Origin: Streptomyces sp. NBC_01268 | Lineage (GTDB): Bacteria > Actinomycetota > Actinomycetes > Streptomycetales > Streptomycetaceae | Assembly (NCBI RefSeq): GCF_036240795.1 | Contig: NZ_CP108454.1 | Coordinates: forward strand, 7,376,001-7,440,000 | Length of the DNA stretch: 64,000 nucleotides | Reading direction: 5' to 3' | In this document: one piece after another, positions 44,530 through 53,766 of the stretch | Numbering within the stretch: position 1 is the stretch's first letter | Layout of the letters: each line of letters starts with the position of its first letter | Position numbers and translations under genes: made by a program | The notes under the pieces: generated by a model | Database searches by the model: none | What the model was told of the DNA's origin: nothing | The model's input: only the letters and a program-made list of their open reading frames with translations

Positions 44530-45563
44530 GAGTCGACCCCTTCGTACGGGGAGGGCGCGGGCGCCGACCGCGCCGGGAACGCCGGGAAGTGGCAGGCGGT
44601 GACGTGTCCTTCGGGTCCGTGGAGCCGGGGGCGCTCGCTCGCGCAGCGCTCCCGCTCCGCGTCCGTGCCGGCGGCGGCCCGCGCGCAGCGCGCGGCGAAG
44701 GCGCAGCCGGGCGCCGGTTCGAGGAGCGACGGCGGGCTGCCGGGGATCGCCCGCAGCGGTACGTCGTCGGGGTCGTCGAGCCGGGGCAGCGAGTCGAGCA
44801 GCCCGCGTGTGTACGGGTGCGCGGGCTCGGCGAACAGGGTGTCCACCGGGGCCTGTTCGGCGGCCCGCCCGCCGTACATCACCAGCACCTCGTGGGCGAC
44901 CCGGGCCACCACGCCCAGATCGTGGGTGATCATGACGACGGAGAGCCGCCGTTCCTCCTGGAGCCGGGCCAGCAGGTCGAGGATCTGCGCCTGCACGGTG
45001 ACGTCGAGGGCGGTGGTCGGCTCGTCGGCGATGAGCAGGTCCGGTTCGCAGACCAGGGCCATCGCGATCATCACCCGCTGGCGCATGCCGCCGGAGAACT
45101 GGTGCGGGTACTCGCCCACCCGGCGCTTCGGTTCGGGGATGCCGACCTCGGCGAGCGCCTCGACGGCCCGGGCGCGGGCGGTGGCCCGCCGGGAGCCGAA
45201 GTGCACCCGGTGGTGCTCGGCGATCTGCTCGCCGACGGTGTAGTACGGGTGCAGGCTGGACAGCGGGTCCTGGAAGATCATCGCCATCCGGCGGCCGCGC
45301 AGCGTGTTGAGCTCGCGGTCCGGCAGGCCGACGAGCTCGCGCCCGTCGAGCACGACGGAGCCGGACACCTCGGCGCCGGTGTGCAGGCCCATGACGGCGA
45401 GCGAGGTCACGGACTTGCCGGAGCCGGACTCGCCGACGATGCCGAGGGTGCGCCCGTGCGGCACGTCGAAGGAGAGGGAGTCGACGGCCCGGACGGGGCC
45501 GCGCGGGGTGGGGAAGGTGACCGCGAGGTCGCGGACCCGCAGCAGGGGTTCGGGTGCGGTCAT
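44526..45563 (-). CDS. Peptide ABC transporter ATP-binding protein (DppD/OppD-like)
   Basis: 345 residues from ATG at 45563; the ATG shares one base with the permease stop codon. Motifs: Walker [15 protein letters not shown]-loop [20 protein letters not shown], signature [15 protein letters not shown], Walker [17 protein letters not shown], and the oligopeptide-transporter C-terminal Cys-rich tail [13 protein letters not shown]...CASERP. With the DppF-like protein it forms the ATPase pair that powers peptide uptake. Confidence 0.94.
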   Translation of the reverse strand: MTAPEPLLRVRDLAVTFPTPRGPVRAVDSLSFDVPHGRTLGIVGESGSGKSVTSLAVMGLHTGAEVSGSVVLDGRELVGLPDRELNTLRGRRMAMIFQDPLSSLHPYYTVGEQIAEHHRVHFGSRRATARARAVEALAEVGIPEPKRRVGEYPHQFSGGMRQRVMIAMALVCEPDLLIADEPTTALDVTVQAQILDLLARLQEERRLSVVMITHDLGVVARVAHEVLVMYGGRAAEQAPVDTLFAEPAHPYTRGLLDSLPRLDDPDDVPLRAIPGSPPSLLEPAPGCAFAARCARAAAGTDAERERCASERPRLHGPEGHVTACHFPAFPARSAPAPSPYEGVDS

Positions 45564-46549
45564 CAGTACCTCACTCGCGGGTCGACGACGGCGTAGAGCA
45601 GGTCGACGCACAGGTTGGCGACGACGATGAAGGTGGCGGCGAGCAGGGTCACCCCGAGGATGACGGGCTGGTCGCCGGTGGTGAGGGCGCCGTAGAAGAG
45701 GCGGCCGATGCCGGGGAGACCGAAGAGGGACTCCGTGATGACGGCGCCCGCGAGGAGTCCGCCGAGGTCCATGCCGAAGATGGTGAGGATCGGGGTCATG
45801 CCGGCCCTCAGGCCGTGCTTGACGACGACCGTGCGGCGCGGCAGGCCCTTGGCGCGGGCGGTGCGGATGTACGGCTCCGCCATGGACTCGATCATCGAAC
45901 CGCGGCTCTGCCGGGCGTACATGGCCGCGTAGAGCACGGCCAGCGCCAGCCAGGGCAGCAGCAGGTTGGAGGCCCAGGACAGCGGGTCGCTGGTGAAGGG
46001 GACGTACTGCGGGTAGGGCAGCAGTCCGGTGAGCCGGATCATCCCGTAGATGAGCAGCACCGAGGTGAAGTACACCGGCAGGGAGGCGGCGGCGACCGCG
46101 CCGATCATGAGGGCCCGGTCGGTGAGGGTGTCCTTGCGGAGGGCGGACACGACCCCGGCGGAGAGGCCGAGGGCCAGCCACAGCACCGCGGCGCCGACGG
46201 CGAGCGAGCCGGAGACCGGCAGCCGGTCGACGAGGAGGTCCCAGACGGCCTCGCTGTTCTCGTAGGAGTAGCCGAGGCAGGGGAACTCGCAGTGCAGCGC
46301 GTACTGGCCGCTGCCCATGGTGCGGCCGGTGAAGATGCCGGTGACGAAGTCGGCGAACTGGCGCCACAGCGGGAGGTCCAGGCCCATGTGGGCGCGGATC
46401 GCGTCCAGGCGTTCGTCGCTGCACGCCTTGCCGCAGGCCGCGGCGGCCGGGTCGGAGGGCAGCACGTAGAAGATGACGAAGGTGACGGCGGCGATCGCGA
46501 GGAGGACGCCGATCACCCCGAGCAGCCGGCGGCCGAGGTAGAGGATCAC
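45563..46549 (-). CDS. Peptide ABC transporter permease (DppB/OppB-like)
   Basis: 328 residues from ATG at 46549, overlapping the DppC-like gene by 4 bases. It has the short conserved start (MILYLGRRLLGVIGVLLAIAAVTFVIFYVLP), six membrane helices and the EAA loop region YIRTARAKGLPRRTVVVKHGLRAGM that docks on the ATPases. The large periplasmic loop after helix 1 holds two cysteine pairs (CGKACSDE, CEFPCLGYSYEN), longer than in many DppB proteins. Confidence 0.93.
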   Translation of the reverse strand: MILYLGRRLLGVIGVLLAIAAVTFVIFYVLPSDPAAAACGKACSDERLDAIRAHMGLDLPLWRQFADFVTGIFTGRTMGSGQYALHCEFPCLGYSYENSEAVWDLLVDRLPVSGSLAVGAAVLWLALGLSAGVVSALRKDTLTDRALMIGAVAAASLPVYFTSVLLIYGMIRLTGLLPYPQYVPFTSDPLSWASNLLLPWLALAVLYAAMYARQSRGSMIESMAEPYIRTARAKGLPRRTVVVKHGLRAGMTPILTIFGMDLGGLLAGAVITESLFGLPGIGRLFYGALTTGDQPVILGVTLLAATFIVVANLCVDLLYAVVDPRVRY

Positions 46550-47478
46550 GAACGGCCCCCTCGTGGGTCGAGGATGTCGCGCAGGGCGTCGCCGAGGAGG
46601 GTGAACGCGAGCACGGTGAGGAAGAGGCAGACGCTGGGGACGAGGAAGTACATCGGGTCGGTGTCGTAGTAGGCGACGCTCTCCGCGATCATCTGCCCCC
46701 AGGACGGGGTCGGCGGGCGGACCCCGACGCCGAGGTAGCTGAGGGCGGCCTCGGTGGCGATCATGCCGGGGATCATCAGCGTGGTGTACGCGATGACGGG
46801 GCCGGCGACGCCCGGGAGGATGTCGCGGGCGAGGATCCGCAGCGGGCCGGAGCCGCCGACGCGGGCCGCGTCGACGTACTCGCGGTGCTTGAGCGAGAGG
46901 GTCTGGCCCCGGACGACCCGGGCCACGCCGGGCCAGCCGAAGAGGCCGATGACCAGGATCATCAGGAAGGTGCGGTTGACGTCCCGGGCCACCGACATCA
47001 TCGCGATCATGAAGATGAGGGAGGGGAAGGACATCGTGAGGTCCATCAGCCGGGACAGCACCGTGTCGGTGCGGCCCCCGAAGTAGCCGGCGGCGATGCC
47101 GGCGGCGGTGCCCGCCACCACGACGATCGCGGTGGCGGAGAAGGCGATGAGCAGCGACACCTGGGCGCCGTGCACGACGCGGGCGAACAGGTCGCGCCCG
47201 TTGATGGGTTCGACGCCGAGCCAGTGCTCGGCGGAGACCCCGCCGAAGGGCCCGATCGGCATGCCGCCGAGGTACGGGTCGACGGCGGACTTGTCGAACT
47301 CCTCCGGACCCCAGCCGCCGAGCGAGCCGATCAGCGGCGCGGCGACGGTCATCAGGGCGAAGAGGGCGATGACGGCGAGGGAGACCTGCAGCGAGACGCG
47401 GCGGCGCAGTTCCGCGCGGACCGTCCGCCAGGCCCCGCTGCCCCCGGTCACCGGAGGGGAGGTGGTGGTGAGCGTCAT
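46546..47478 (-). CDS. Peptide ABC transporter permease (DppC/OppC-like)
   Basis: 310 residues from ATG at 47478. A 35-residue cytoplasmic tail precedes helix 1 (LQVSLAVIALFALMTVAAPLIGSL), the usual DppC plan. The HWLGVEPINGRDLFARVVHGAQVSLLIAF segment and EAA loop (EYVDAARVGGSGPLRILARDILPGVAGPVIA) are typical. It sits 14 bases after the substrate-binding protein gene and overlaps the DppB-like gene by 4 bases. Confidence 0.94.
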   Translation of the reverse strand: MTLTTTSPPVTGGSGAWRTVRAELRRRVSLQVSLAVIALFALMTVAAPLIGSLGGWGPEEFDKSAVDPYLGGMPIGPFGGVSAEHWLGVEPINGRDLFARVVHGAQVSLLIAFSATAIVVVAGTAAGIAAGYFGGRTDTVLSRLMDLTMSFPSLIFMIAMMSVARDVNRTFLMILVIGLFGWPGVARVVRGQTLSLKHREYVDAARVGGSGPLRILARDILPGVAGPVIAYTTLMIPGMIATEAALSYLGVGVRPPTPSWGQMIAESVAYYDTDPMYFLVPSVCLFLTVLAFTLLGDALRDILDPRGGRS

Positions 47479-47492
47479 GGGAGGGGCGTCCT

Positions 47493-49253
47493 TCAGTTCG
47501 CGCTCTTCGACGGGTCCTTGAGACCGACGGTCGCGTAGTCGAGCTGGCCGCTCCAGGAGCTGTGTCCGAAGGCGCCGGCGACGTTGGTGCCGATGAGCAG
47601 CGTGCGGCGCTTCGAGGCGCCGGGGGCGACCGGGGCCTTGGCGAGGATCTGCCCGTCGAGCTCCTGCCACGCCTTGTTGGCCTGGGCGCCGTCGGACATG
47701 GCGGCGATCTCGTCCATCCGCTTCATGCTGGCGTCGTCCTTGAAGATCGAGTAGTTGCCGGTGTTGCCCTTCTCCTTGATGAAGCGCCCGTCGAAGAGGA
47801 AGGGGAGGAAGGTGGAGCCGGACGGGTAGTCGGGACACCAGCCGGCGTAGACGAGGTCCGTGCGGTTCTTGGTGTCGCCGATGGTGTCGTAGAAGGCCGA
47901 GGGGTCGACGGTCTCGATGGTCACCTTGATGCCGGCCCGGCCCAGGGACTCCTGGACGGCCTCGCCGATGCGCTTGTCGTTCATGGAGACGGTGAGGCGG
48001 GTGGAGAAGCCGTTGGGCTTCCCGGCCTCCTTGAGCAGCTGCTTGGCCTTCTCGGCGTCGCCGGAGAGCGGGATCTTCAGGGTGTCGGGCTGCTTGCCGC
48101 CGGTGAAGAGGGCGCCGGGCATGGCGGCGGAGGAGGCGTCGACGACGGCCGGGCCGCCGGCGGCGGTGACGATCGCCTCCCGGTCGAGCGCGTACTGCAC
48201 GGCCTGGCGGACCTTCAGGTTGTCGAAGGGGGCGCGGCCGGTGTGCATCTGGACCATCTCGGTGCAGCTGCTGGACTCGGCGAGCAGCCGGGCCTTCACG
48301 TCGGCCTTGGTGAGCACCTTGGAGATGGACTCGGGGCGGAGCTGGGCCCAGGAGACGGCGGAGGCGTCGGCTCCGGAGGAGGCGACGAGCCGGTCGTCGA
48401 TCTGGTTGCCCTTGAGGCCCATCGTGACGACGATCCGGTCCGGGTACGCCTTGCGGACGGCGTCGGACTTCGGGTCCCAGTGGCTGTTGCGGACCAGGAC
48501 GAGCTGCTTGTCGCGGGCGTAGCTCTCGACCTTGTACGGGCCGGAGGAGAACGGGCGGTTGTCGTACTGGGGGCCCTTGTCCTGGGCCTGCGGCACGGGC
48601 GCGAAGGTCGGGAGGGTGGCCGCGAAGGGGAACTCGGCGAAGGGCTTGTGGAGTTCGAAGACGATCGTGCGGGCGTCCGGGGTCTTCACCGAGTCCAGGT
48701 GCTTGCCCTCGGCCGGGCCCCGGTAGTCCTTGCCGCCGACGAGGTAGCGGGCGGCGTAGTCGGGGCCGCCGGGCAGGTCGGCGGAGAAGGACCGCTCGAC
48801 GTTGTGCTTGATGTCCTGGGAGGTGATCGGGGTGCCGTCCTCGTACTTCAGGCCGGCCTTGAGGCGGAAGGTCCAGGTCTTGGCCCCGTTGGAGGAGTTG
48901 CCCAGGTCCTCGGCGAGGTCGGGGACCAGCTCGCTGCCCTTGGCGCCGGGCTCCGCCTTGTAGGTGACGAGGGTGCGGTAGAGCAGCCGGGTGCCGAAGT
49001 CCATGTCGGGCATGACCCAGTTGCGGGCCGGGTCGAGGTGTGTGAAGTCCTGGTTGGACAGCACGGTCAGGGTGCCGCCCTTGACCGGCGTACCGCCCAC
49101 GATCTGGCCGTTGGTGCCGGTCGCGGGGTTGGCGCCGCGGTGTCCGCCGCTCCCTGCGGTACCGCCTCCGCCTGCGCCGGAGCAGCCGGTCGCACCGAGG
49201 GTGAGGGCCGCGAGCAGCGCGGCGGCGAGGGCGTTTCGGGTGTGCTTGTCCAT
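47493..49253 (-). CDS. Peptide-binding lipoprotein (DppA/OppA-like SBP_bac_5)
   Basis: 586 residues from ATG at 49253. A lipoprotein signal with Cys24 (LTLGATGC) anchors it outside the membrane. The family 5 fold is clear: GGTLTVLSNQDFTHLDPARNW, TWTFRLKAGLKYEDGTPITSQDIKHNVERSF, FDNLKVRQAVQYALDREAIV, YAGWCPDYPSGSTFLPFLF. It captures oligopeptides or similar substrates for the permease pair. First gene of the operon, divergent from the aldehyde dehydrogenase gene, with a promoter candidate at 49313-49342. The order SBP-DppC-DppB-DppD-DppF places DppC before DppB, the reverse of the usual order. Confidence 0.94.
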   Translation of the reverse strand: MDKHTRNALAAALLAALTLGATGCSGAGGGGTAGSGGHRGANPATGTNGQIVGGTPVKGGTLTVLSNQDFTHLDPARNWVMPDMDFGTRLLYRTLVTYKAEPGAKGSELVPDLAEDLGNSSNGAKTWTFRLKAGLKYEDGTPITSQDIKHNVERSFSADLPGGPDYAARYLVGGKDYRGPAEGKHLDSVKTPDARTIVFELHKPFAEFPFAATLPTFAPVPQAQDKGPQYDNRPFSSGPYKVESYARDKQLVLVRNSHWDPKSDAVRKAYPDRIVVTMGLKGNQIDDRLVASSGADASAVSWAQLRPESISKVLTKADVKARLLAESSSCTEMVQMHTGRAPFDNLKVRQAVQYALDREAIVTAAGGPAVVDASSAAMPGALFTGGKQPDTLKIPLSGDAEKAKQLLKEAGKPNGFSTRLTVSMNDKRIGEAVQESLGRAGIKVTIETVDPSAFYDTIGDTKNRTDLVYAGWCPDYPSGSTFLPFLFDGRFIKEKGNTGNYSIFKDDASMKRMDEIAAMSDGAQANKAWQELDGQILAKAPVAPGASKRRTLLIGTNVAGAFGHSSWSGQLDYATVGLKDPSKSAN

Positions 49254-49300
49254 CAGGGGTCACTCCGGGTGGAGAAGGTCGGACAGCCGGGGGCGGCTGG

Positions 49301-49342
49301 AATGTGACCCGTAACATAGTAATGTGAAATTGTACTGCGCAA
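49301..49342 (-). promoter_or_regulatory. Promoter with direct repeats upstream of the peptide transporter operon
   Basis: On the minus strand -35 TTGCGC (49342-49337), 18-bp spacer and -10 TATGTT (49318-49313), giving a leader near 50 bases to the ATG at 49253. AATGTGA occurs on the plus strand at 49301-49307 and 49321-49327, exactly 20 bp apart: one copy is inside the spacer and one at the expected start site. This placement suits a repressor of the operon. Confidence 0.55.
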
Positions 49343-49406
49343 GCCCCTGAACGTCCTGAACACCAGCGGGCCCGAAACGCCCGCTCCCCCCGGAAGGTCT
49401 CGCCGC

Positions 49407-50774
49407 ATGACCGTCATCTCCCGCAACCCGGCCGACCCGGCCGACGTCCTCCTCCACCTCCCGGCCCCCGGCGCCTTCGCCGCCGCCGACGCCGTCGAAC
49501 GGGCCCGCACCGCCCAGGTCGCCTGGCAGCACGCCGGAGCCGCCGCCCGCTCCGCCGCCCTGGGCGCGATCGCCGACGCCGTCGAGGCCGCCGCCGCCGA
49601 ACTCGCCGAACTCGCCGTGCGCGAGGTCGGCAAGCCGCTCGCCGAGGCCCGCGCCGAGGTCGCCCGCACCGTCGCCATCTGGCGCTACTACGCCCAGGCC
49701 CCCTACGCGCCCACCGGAGCCGTCCACGACACGGCCGCGGGCCCCGGCCTGCTGCTCACCCGCCGCCGCCCGCACGGCGTCGCCGGGCTCATCACCCCCT
49801 GGAACTTCCCCTTCGCCATCCCCACCTGGAAGGCGGCCCCCGCCCTCGCGGCCGGCAACGCGGTCGTCCTCAAGCCCGCCCCCCAGGCCACCGCCTGCGC
49901 CCGGCGCCTCGCCGAGATCATCGAAAAGGCCCTGCCCGCCGGTGTGTTCACCGTCGTCCCGGGCGGCGCCGTCGAGGGCGGCGCGCTCGTCTCCGCCGCC
50001 GACGTCGTCTCCTTCACCGGCTCGTCCGGCGTGGGCCGCGCCGTCGTGCGCAGCGCCACCGCCCGCGGCATCCCCGTCCAGGCCGAGATGGGCGGACTGA
50101 ACGCGGCGATCGTCCTCCCCGACGCCGACTTCGGGCTCGCCGCCGCCCACATCGCGGCCGCCATCGCCGGCTACGCGGGCCAGAAGTGCACCGCCACCAG
50201 CCGGGTCATCGCCGTCGGCAGCGCCCTCGGGCCGCTGCGCGAGGCGCTCACCGAGGCGCTGCGGGCCGTCCCCGTCGGCGACCCGGCCGCCGAAGGCACC
50301 GTGTGCGGCCCGCTCATCGACGAGTCCGCCCGCACCGCCGTCACCGCCGCCTGGCGTGACCTGCCCGTCCTCGCCGGCGGCAGCGTGCCCGAGGCCCCCG
50401 GCTGGTACGCGGCCCCGACCCTCGTCGAGAAGGTCGCCCCCGGCCACCGGCTGCTCCGCGAGGAGGTCTTCGGCCCGGTCGCCGCGCTGCTCACCGCGAG
50501 CGACCTCGACCACGCCGTACGCCTCAGCAACGCGGCCCGCTACGGCCTCGTCACCTCGGTCCACACCGCCGACCTCGGCGCGGCCCTGCAGGGCCTGGAC
50601 CAGCTCGACACCGGCATGGTCCGGATCAACGCCCCCTCCACGGGCGTCGACTTCCACCTGCCCTTCGGCGGCTCCAAGGCCTCCAGCTTCGGCCCCCGCG
50701 AACAGGGCGAGGCCGCCCTCGGCTTCTACACGTCCTCCCGCACCTACACCCTGGCGCCCGCACGGGCCCTGTGA
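49407..50774 (+). CDS. NAD(P)-dependent aldehyde dehydrogenase
   Basis: 455 residues from ATG at 49407. Motifs: GVAGLITPWNFPFAIPTWKAAPALAAGNAVVLKPA (cofactor and oxyanion region), SFTGSSGVGRAV, catalytic Glu in QAEMGGLNAA, catalytic Cys in GYAGQKCTATSRV, and FGPREQGEAALGFYTSSRTYT at the C-terminus. It resembles semialdehyde dehydrogenases (succinate or ketoglutarate type), but the substrate is not certain. It is read with the proline iminopeptidase gene 40 bases downstream and is divergent from the peptide importer, suggesting a peptide or proline catabolic unit. Confidence 0.92.
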   Translation: MTVISRNPADPADVLLHLPAPGAFAAADAVERARTAQVAWQHAGAAARSAALGAIADAVEAAAAELAELAVREVGKPLAEARAEVARTVAIWRYYAQAPYAPTGAVHDTAAGPGLLLTRRRPHGVAGLITPWNFPFAIPTWKAAPALAAGNAVVLKPAPQATACARRLAEIIEKALPAGVFTVVPGGAVEGGALVSAADVVSFTGSSGVGRAVVRSATARGIPVQAEMGGLNAAIVLPDADFGLAAAHIAAAIAGYAGQKCTATSRVIAVGSALGPLREALTEALRAVPVGDPAAEGTVCGPLIDESARTAVTAAWRDLPVLAGGSVPEAPGWYAAPTLVEKVAPGHRLLREEVFGPVAALLTASDLDHAVRLSNAARYGLVTSVHTADLGAALQGLDQLDTGMVRINAPSTGVDFHLPFGGSKASSFGPREQGEAALGFYTSSRTYTLAPARAL

Positions 50775-50814
50775 ACCGGTCGCCCGCCACGCCCCCGCCA
50801 CCGGAAAGGAATCC

Positions 50815-52086
50815 ATGCACCCCGCGTACGCGACCACCGACCACGTCTTCGAGGTCCCGCTCGACCACGACGCCCCCGACGGCCCGACCCTCCAGGTCTT
50901 CGCCCGCGAGGTCGTCGACCCGGCACGGGCCGCCGAGCCGCTGCCCTGGCTGCTCTACCTCCAGGGCGGACCGGGCGGGAAGTCGCCCCGCCCCACGTTC
51001 GGTTCGCCCGGCTGGCTGGACCAGGCGCTGAAGACCCACCGGGTCCTCCTGCTCGACCAGCGCGGCACCGGCCGCTCCACTCCCGTCACCGCCCGCACCG
51101 CCGCCCGGTTCGCCTCCCCGGAGCTGCTCGCCGGCCACCTCGGTCACTTCCGCGCCGACGCCATCGTCCGCGACGCCGAACTGATCCGCCGCCACCTCTG
51201 CGGCGACGCGCCCTGGGACACGCTCGGCCAGAGCTACGGCGGCTTCGTCACCCTCACCTACCTCTCCCTCGCACCCGAGGGACTGCGCTCCTGCCACGTC
51301 ACCGGCGGCCTGCCCGGTCTCACCGCCACCGCCGACGACGTCTACGCCCACACCTCCCCGCGCGTACGCGACCGCGTCCTGGAGCTGTACGCCCGCTACC
51401 CCGAGGACGCCGACCGGCTCCGCGAGATCGCCGACCTCCTCACCGCCACCGACGTGCGGCTGCCCGGCGGCGACCGGCTCACCGTCCCGCGGCTGCGCAG
51501 CCTCGGGCTCGCCCTCGGCATGGGTGACGGCTTCGAACGGCTCCACTGGCTGCTCGACGAGGCCCTCGACGACGCCGGCGACGGCGGCCTCACCGACACC
51601 TTCCTCCACCAGGTCGAGGCCCTCACCGGCTTCACCGACAACCCGCTCTTCGCCGTCCTGCACGAGTCGATCTACGCCCAGGGCGCCGGACCGACCGCCT
51701 GGGCGGCCGACCGGGCGCTCGCCGCCCTGCCCGAGTTCGCCGACGACGCGAAGCCGCTGCTCCTCACCGGCGAGTCCATCCACCCCTGGATGTTCGAGGA
51801 GATACGCGGCCTGCGCCCGTTCGCCGAGGCCGCCGAGCTGCTCGCCCGGCGCGCCGACTGGCCGCCGCTCTACGACCTCGCCCGGCTCGCCGCCAACGAG
51901 ATCCCGCTGGCCGCCGTGGTCTACCACGACGACATGTACGTGGACGCCGGCATCTCGCTCGCCACCGTCCGCGCGATCGGCTCGGCCCGTGCCTGGGTCA
52001 CCAACGAATGGGAGCACGACGGCGTCAGCGCCTCCGGCGGCCGGGTCCTGGCCCGGCTGATGGACATGACGGCCGGGCGCGCGTAA
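50815..52086 (+). CDS. Proline iminopeptidase-like alpha/beta-hydrolase (S33 family)
   Basis: 423 residues from ATG at 50815 behind GGAAAGGAATCC. Family S33 marks: YLQGGPGGKSPRP (oxyanion region), LLLDQRGTGRSTP, nucleophile Ser in LGQSYGGFVTLTYL, and the catalytic His in TNEWEHDGVSASGG near the end. No signal peptide, so it should cleave imported peptides with N-terminal Pro in the cytoplasm. Position after the aldehyde dehydrogenase and beside the peptide importer supports a role in peptide use. Confidence 0.92.
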   Translation: MHPAYATTDHVFEVPLDHDAPDGPTLQVFAREVVDPARAAEPLPWLLYLQGGPGGKSPRPTFGSPGWLDQALKTHRVLLLDQRGTGRSTPVTARTAARFASPELLAGHLGHFRADAIVRDAELIRRHLCGDAPWDTLGQSYGGFVTLTYLSLAPEGLRSCHVTGGLPGLTATADDVYAHTSPRVRDRVLELYARYPEDADRLREIADLLTATDVRLPGGDRLTVPRLRSLGLALGMGDGFERLHWLLDEALDDAGDGGLTDTFLHQVEALTGFTDNPLFAVLHESIYAQGAGPTAWAADRALAALPEFADDAKPLLLTGESIHPWMFEEIRGLRPFAEAAELLARRADWPPLYDLARLAANEIPLAAVVYHDDMYVDAGISLATVRAIGSARAWVTNEWEHDGVSASGGRVLARLMDMTAGRA

Positions 52087-52186
52087 GGCGTGCGCCGCCG
52101 CCGCGGCCGGGGTCGAATGGGGAGGGCCGGGAACCCGACCGGCACCGGCATCGGCACGGCCGGACCGGCACGGCGAAAGGCACGAC

Positions 52187-53053
52187 ATGACGGAACCCAT
52201 CGCGGTCACGGGAGCGACCGGACGGATCGGCCGGCGCCTGACCCGGCGCCTCGCCGAGGCGGGCGCGCCGGTCCGGGCGCTCGGACGCGACCCGGAGAAG
52301 CTGGCCGCGCTGCCGGTCGCCGACACTCGGACGGCGTCGTACGACGACGCCGCCGCGATGCGCGCGGCCCTCGACGGCGCGGCCACCCTCTTCCTGGTCT
52401 CCGCCCATGAGGGGCCCGGCCGGGTCAGGACCCACGCCACCGCCGTGGACGCGGCCGTCGCCGCCGGGGTGCGCCGGGTGGTCTACCTCTCGTACCTCGG
52501 CGCCGCGCCGCACGCCACCTTCACGTACGCCCGCGACCACTGGTACACCGAGCAGCACATCCGCTCCACCGGCGTCCGCCACACCTTCCTGCGCGACAGC
52601 GCCTACCAGGCCGACCTGGCCGCGATGACCGGGGCCGACGGCATCCTGCGGGGCCCCGCCGACGACGGCCGGGTCGCCGCCGTCACGCACGACGACATCG
52701 CCGACGCGGCGACCGCGGTCCTCCTCGGCGGCGACGCCCACGACGGCGCGACCTACGACATGACCGGCCCCGAGGCGCTCTCCTTCGCCGAGATCGCCGC
52801 GGCCCTGGCCCGGGCCGCGGGCCGCCCGGTCCACTACCTCCCGGAGACCCGCGACGAGGCCCTCGCCTCCCGGGCCGGATACGGCGCGCCGGACTGGGAG
52901 GTGGAGGGCTGGGTCACCTCGTACGAGGCGGTGGCCACCGGCGAGATGGACACGGTCTCGGACGCCGTCCGGACCCTGACCGGACACCCGCCCCAGTCCT
53001 TCGCCGACTTCCTGGCGGCGAACCCGCGCGTCTACCGGCACCTGACCGGCTGA
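52187..53053 (+). CDS. NmrA-like NAD(P)-binding protein
   Basis: 288 residues from ATG at 52187. The Rossmann start AVTGATGRIGRRLTRRLAEAGAPVRALGRDPEKL is atypical-SDR/NmrA type, followed by VVYLSYLGAAPHATFTYARDHWYTEQHIRSTGVRHTFLRDSAYQ. Catalytic YxxxK is not present in place, which suits NmrA/quinone-oxidoreductase-2-like sensors or reductases rather than classical SDR enzymes. Function beyond NAD(P) binding unknown. It stands alone, 100 bases after the peptidase gene. Confidence 0.85.
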   Translation: MTEPIAVTGATGRIGRRLTRRLAEAGAPVRALGRDPEKLAALPVADTRTASYDDAAAMRAALDGAATLFLVSAHEGPGRVRTHATAVDAAVAAGVRRVVYLSYLGAAPHATFTYARDHWYTEQHIRSTGVRHTFLRDSAYQADLAAMTGADGILRGPADDGRVAAVTHDDIADAATAVLLGGDAHDGATYDMTGPEALSFAEIAAALARAAGRPVHYLPETRDEALASRAGYGAPDWEVEGWVTSYEAVATGEMDTVSDAVRTLTGHPPQSFADFLAANPRVYRHLTG

Positions 53054-53120
53054 GAGCGCGGCGCCGGGTCCACGCGATCGAATTCGCTCACGCATTCGAT
53101 TACTGGTCTACTCTTGACCC

Positions 53121-53747
53121 ATGACCGGCCTCCAGGGATCCCTCTTCGACCAGGGCGACGTCGTCGGACTCGGCCCGCTCGACGGCCTCCGGCGGACCGT
53201 GCTCGGCGACGGGGCCTGGATCGACCACCTGCCCGGCTGGCTCCACGGCGCCGACGCGCTCTTCGAGGAGCTCGCCGGGCGCGTGCCGTGGCAGGCCGAG
53301 GAGCGGGCCATGTACGACACCGTCGTCGCCGTGCCGCGGCTCCTCGCCTCTTACCGGGAGGGCGCCCCGCTCCCGCACCCCGTCCTCGTCGAGGCCCGCG
53401 ACACCCTCGGCGCCCACTACGCGCCCGAGCTCGGCGAACCCTTCGTCACCGCCGGCCTCTGCCTCTACCGCGACGGACGGGACAGCGTCGCCTGGCACGG
53501 CGACCGCACCGGCCGCTCCGCCACCCAGGACACGATGGTCGCGATCCTCTCCCTGGGAGACCCCCGCGACCTCGCGCTGCGCCCGCGCGGCGGCGGCCCC
53601 ACGGCGCTCCGGCTGCCCCTCGGCCACGGCGACCTGGTGGTGATGGGCGGCTCCTGCCAGCGCACCTGGGAACACGCCGTCCCCAAGACCAGCCGCGCCG
53701 TCGGCCCCCGCATCAGCGTCCAGTTCCGCACGAGGGGCGTGCGCTGA
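53121..53747 (+). CDS. alkB: AlkB-like 2-oxoglutarate/Fe(II) dioxygenase
   Basis: 208 residues from ATG at 53121. The jelly-roll iron site is visible: His and Asp in VAWHGDRTG, distal His in TWEHAVPK, and the 2-oxoglutarate Arg in ISVQFRTRG. LRLPLGHGDLVVMGGSCQRTWEH is the family core. AlkB proteins reverse N-methyl damage on DNA or RNA bases by oxidative demethylation. Next gene is convergent, 19 bases away. Confidence 0.93.
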   Translation: MTGLQGSLFDQGDVVGLGPLDGLRRTVLGDGAWIDHLPGWLHGADALFEELAGRVPWQAEERAMYDTVVAVPRLLASYREGAPLPHPVLVEARDTLGAHYAPELGEPFVTAGLCLYRDGRDSVAWHGDRTGRSATQDTMVAILSLGDPRDLALRPRGGGPTALRLPLGHGDLVVMGGSCQRTWEHAVPKTSRAVGPRISVQFRTRGVR

Positions 53748-53766
53748 CGGCCGCGGCGCCGGGCGC

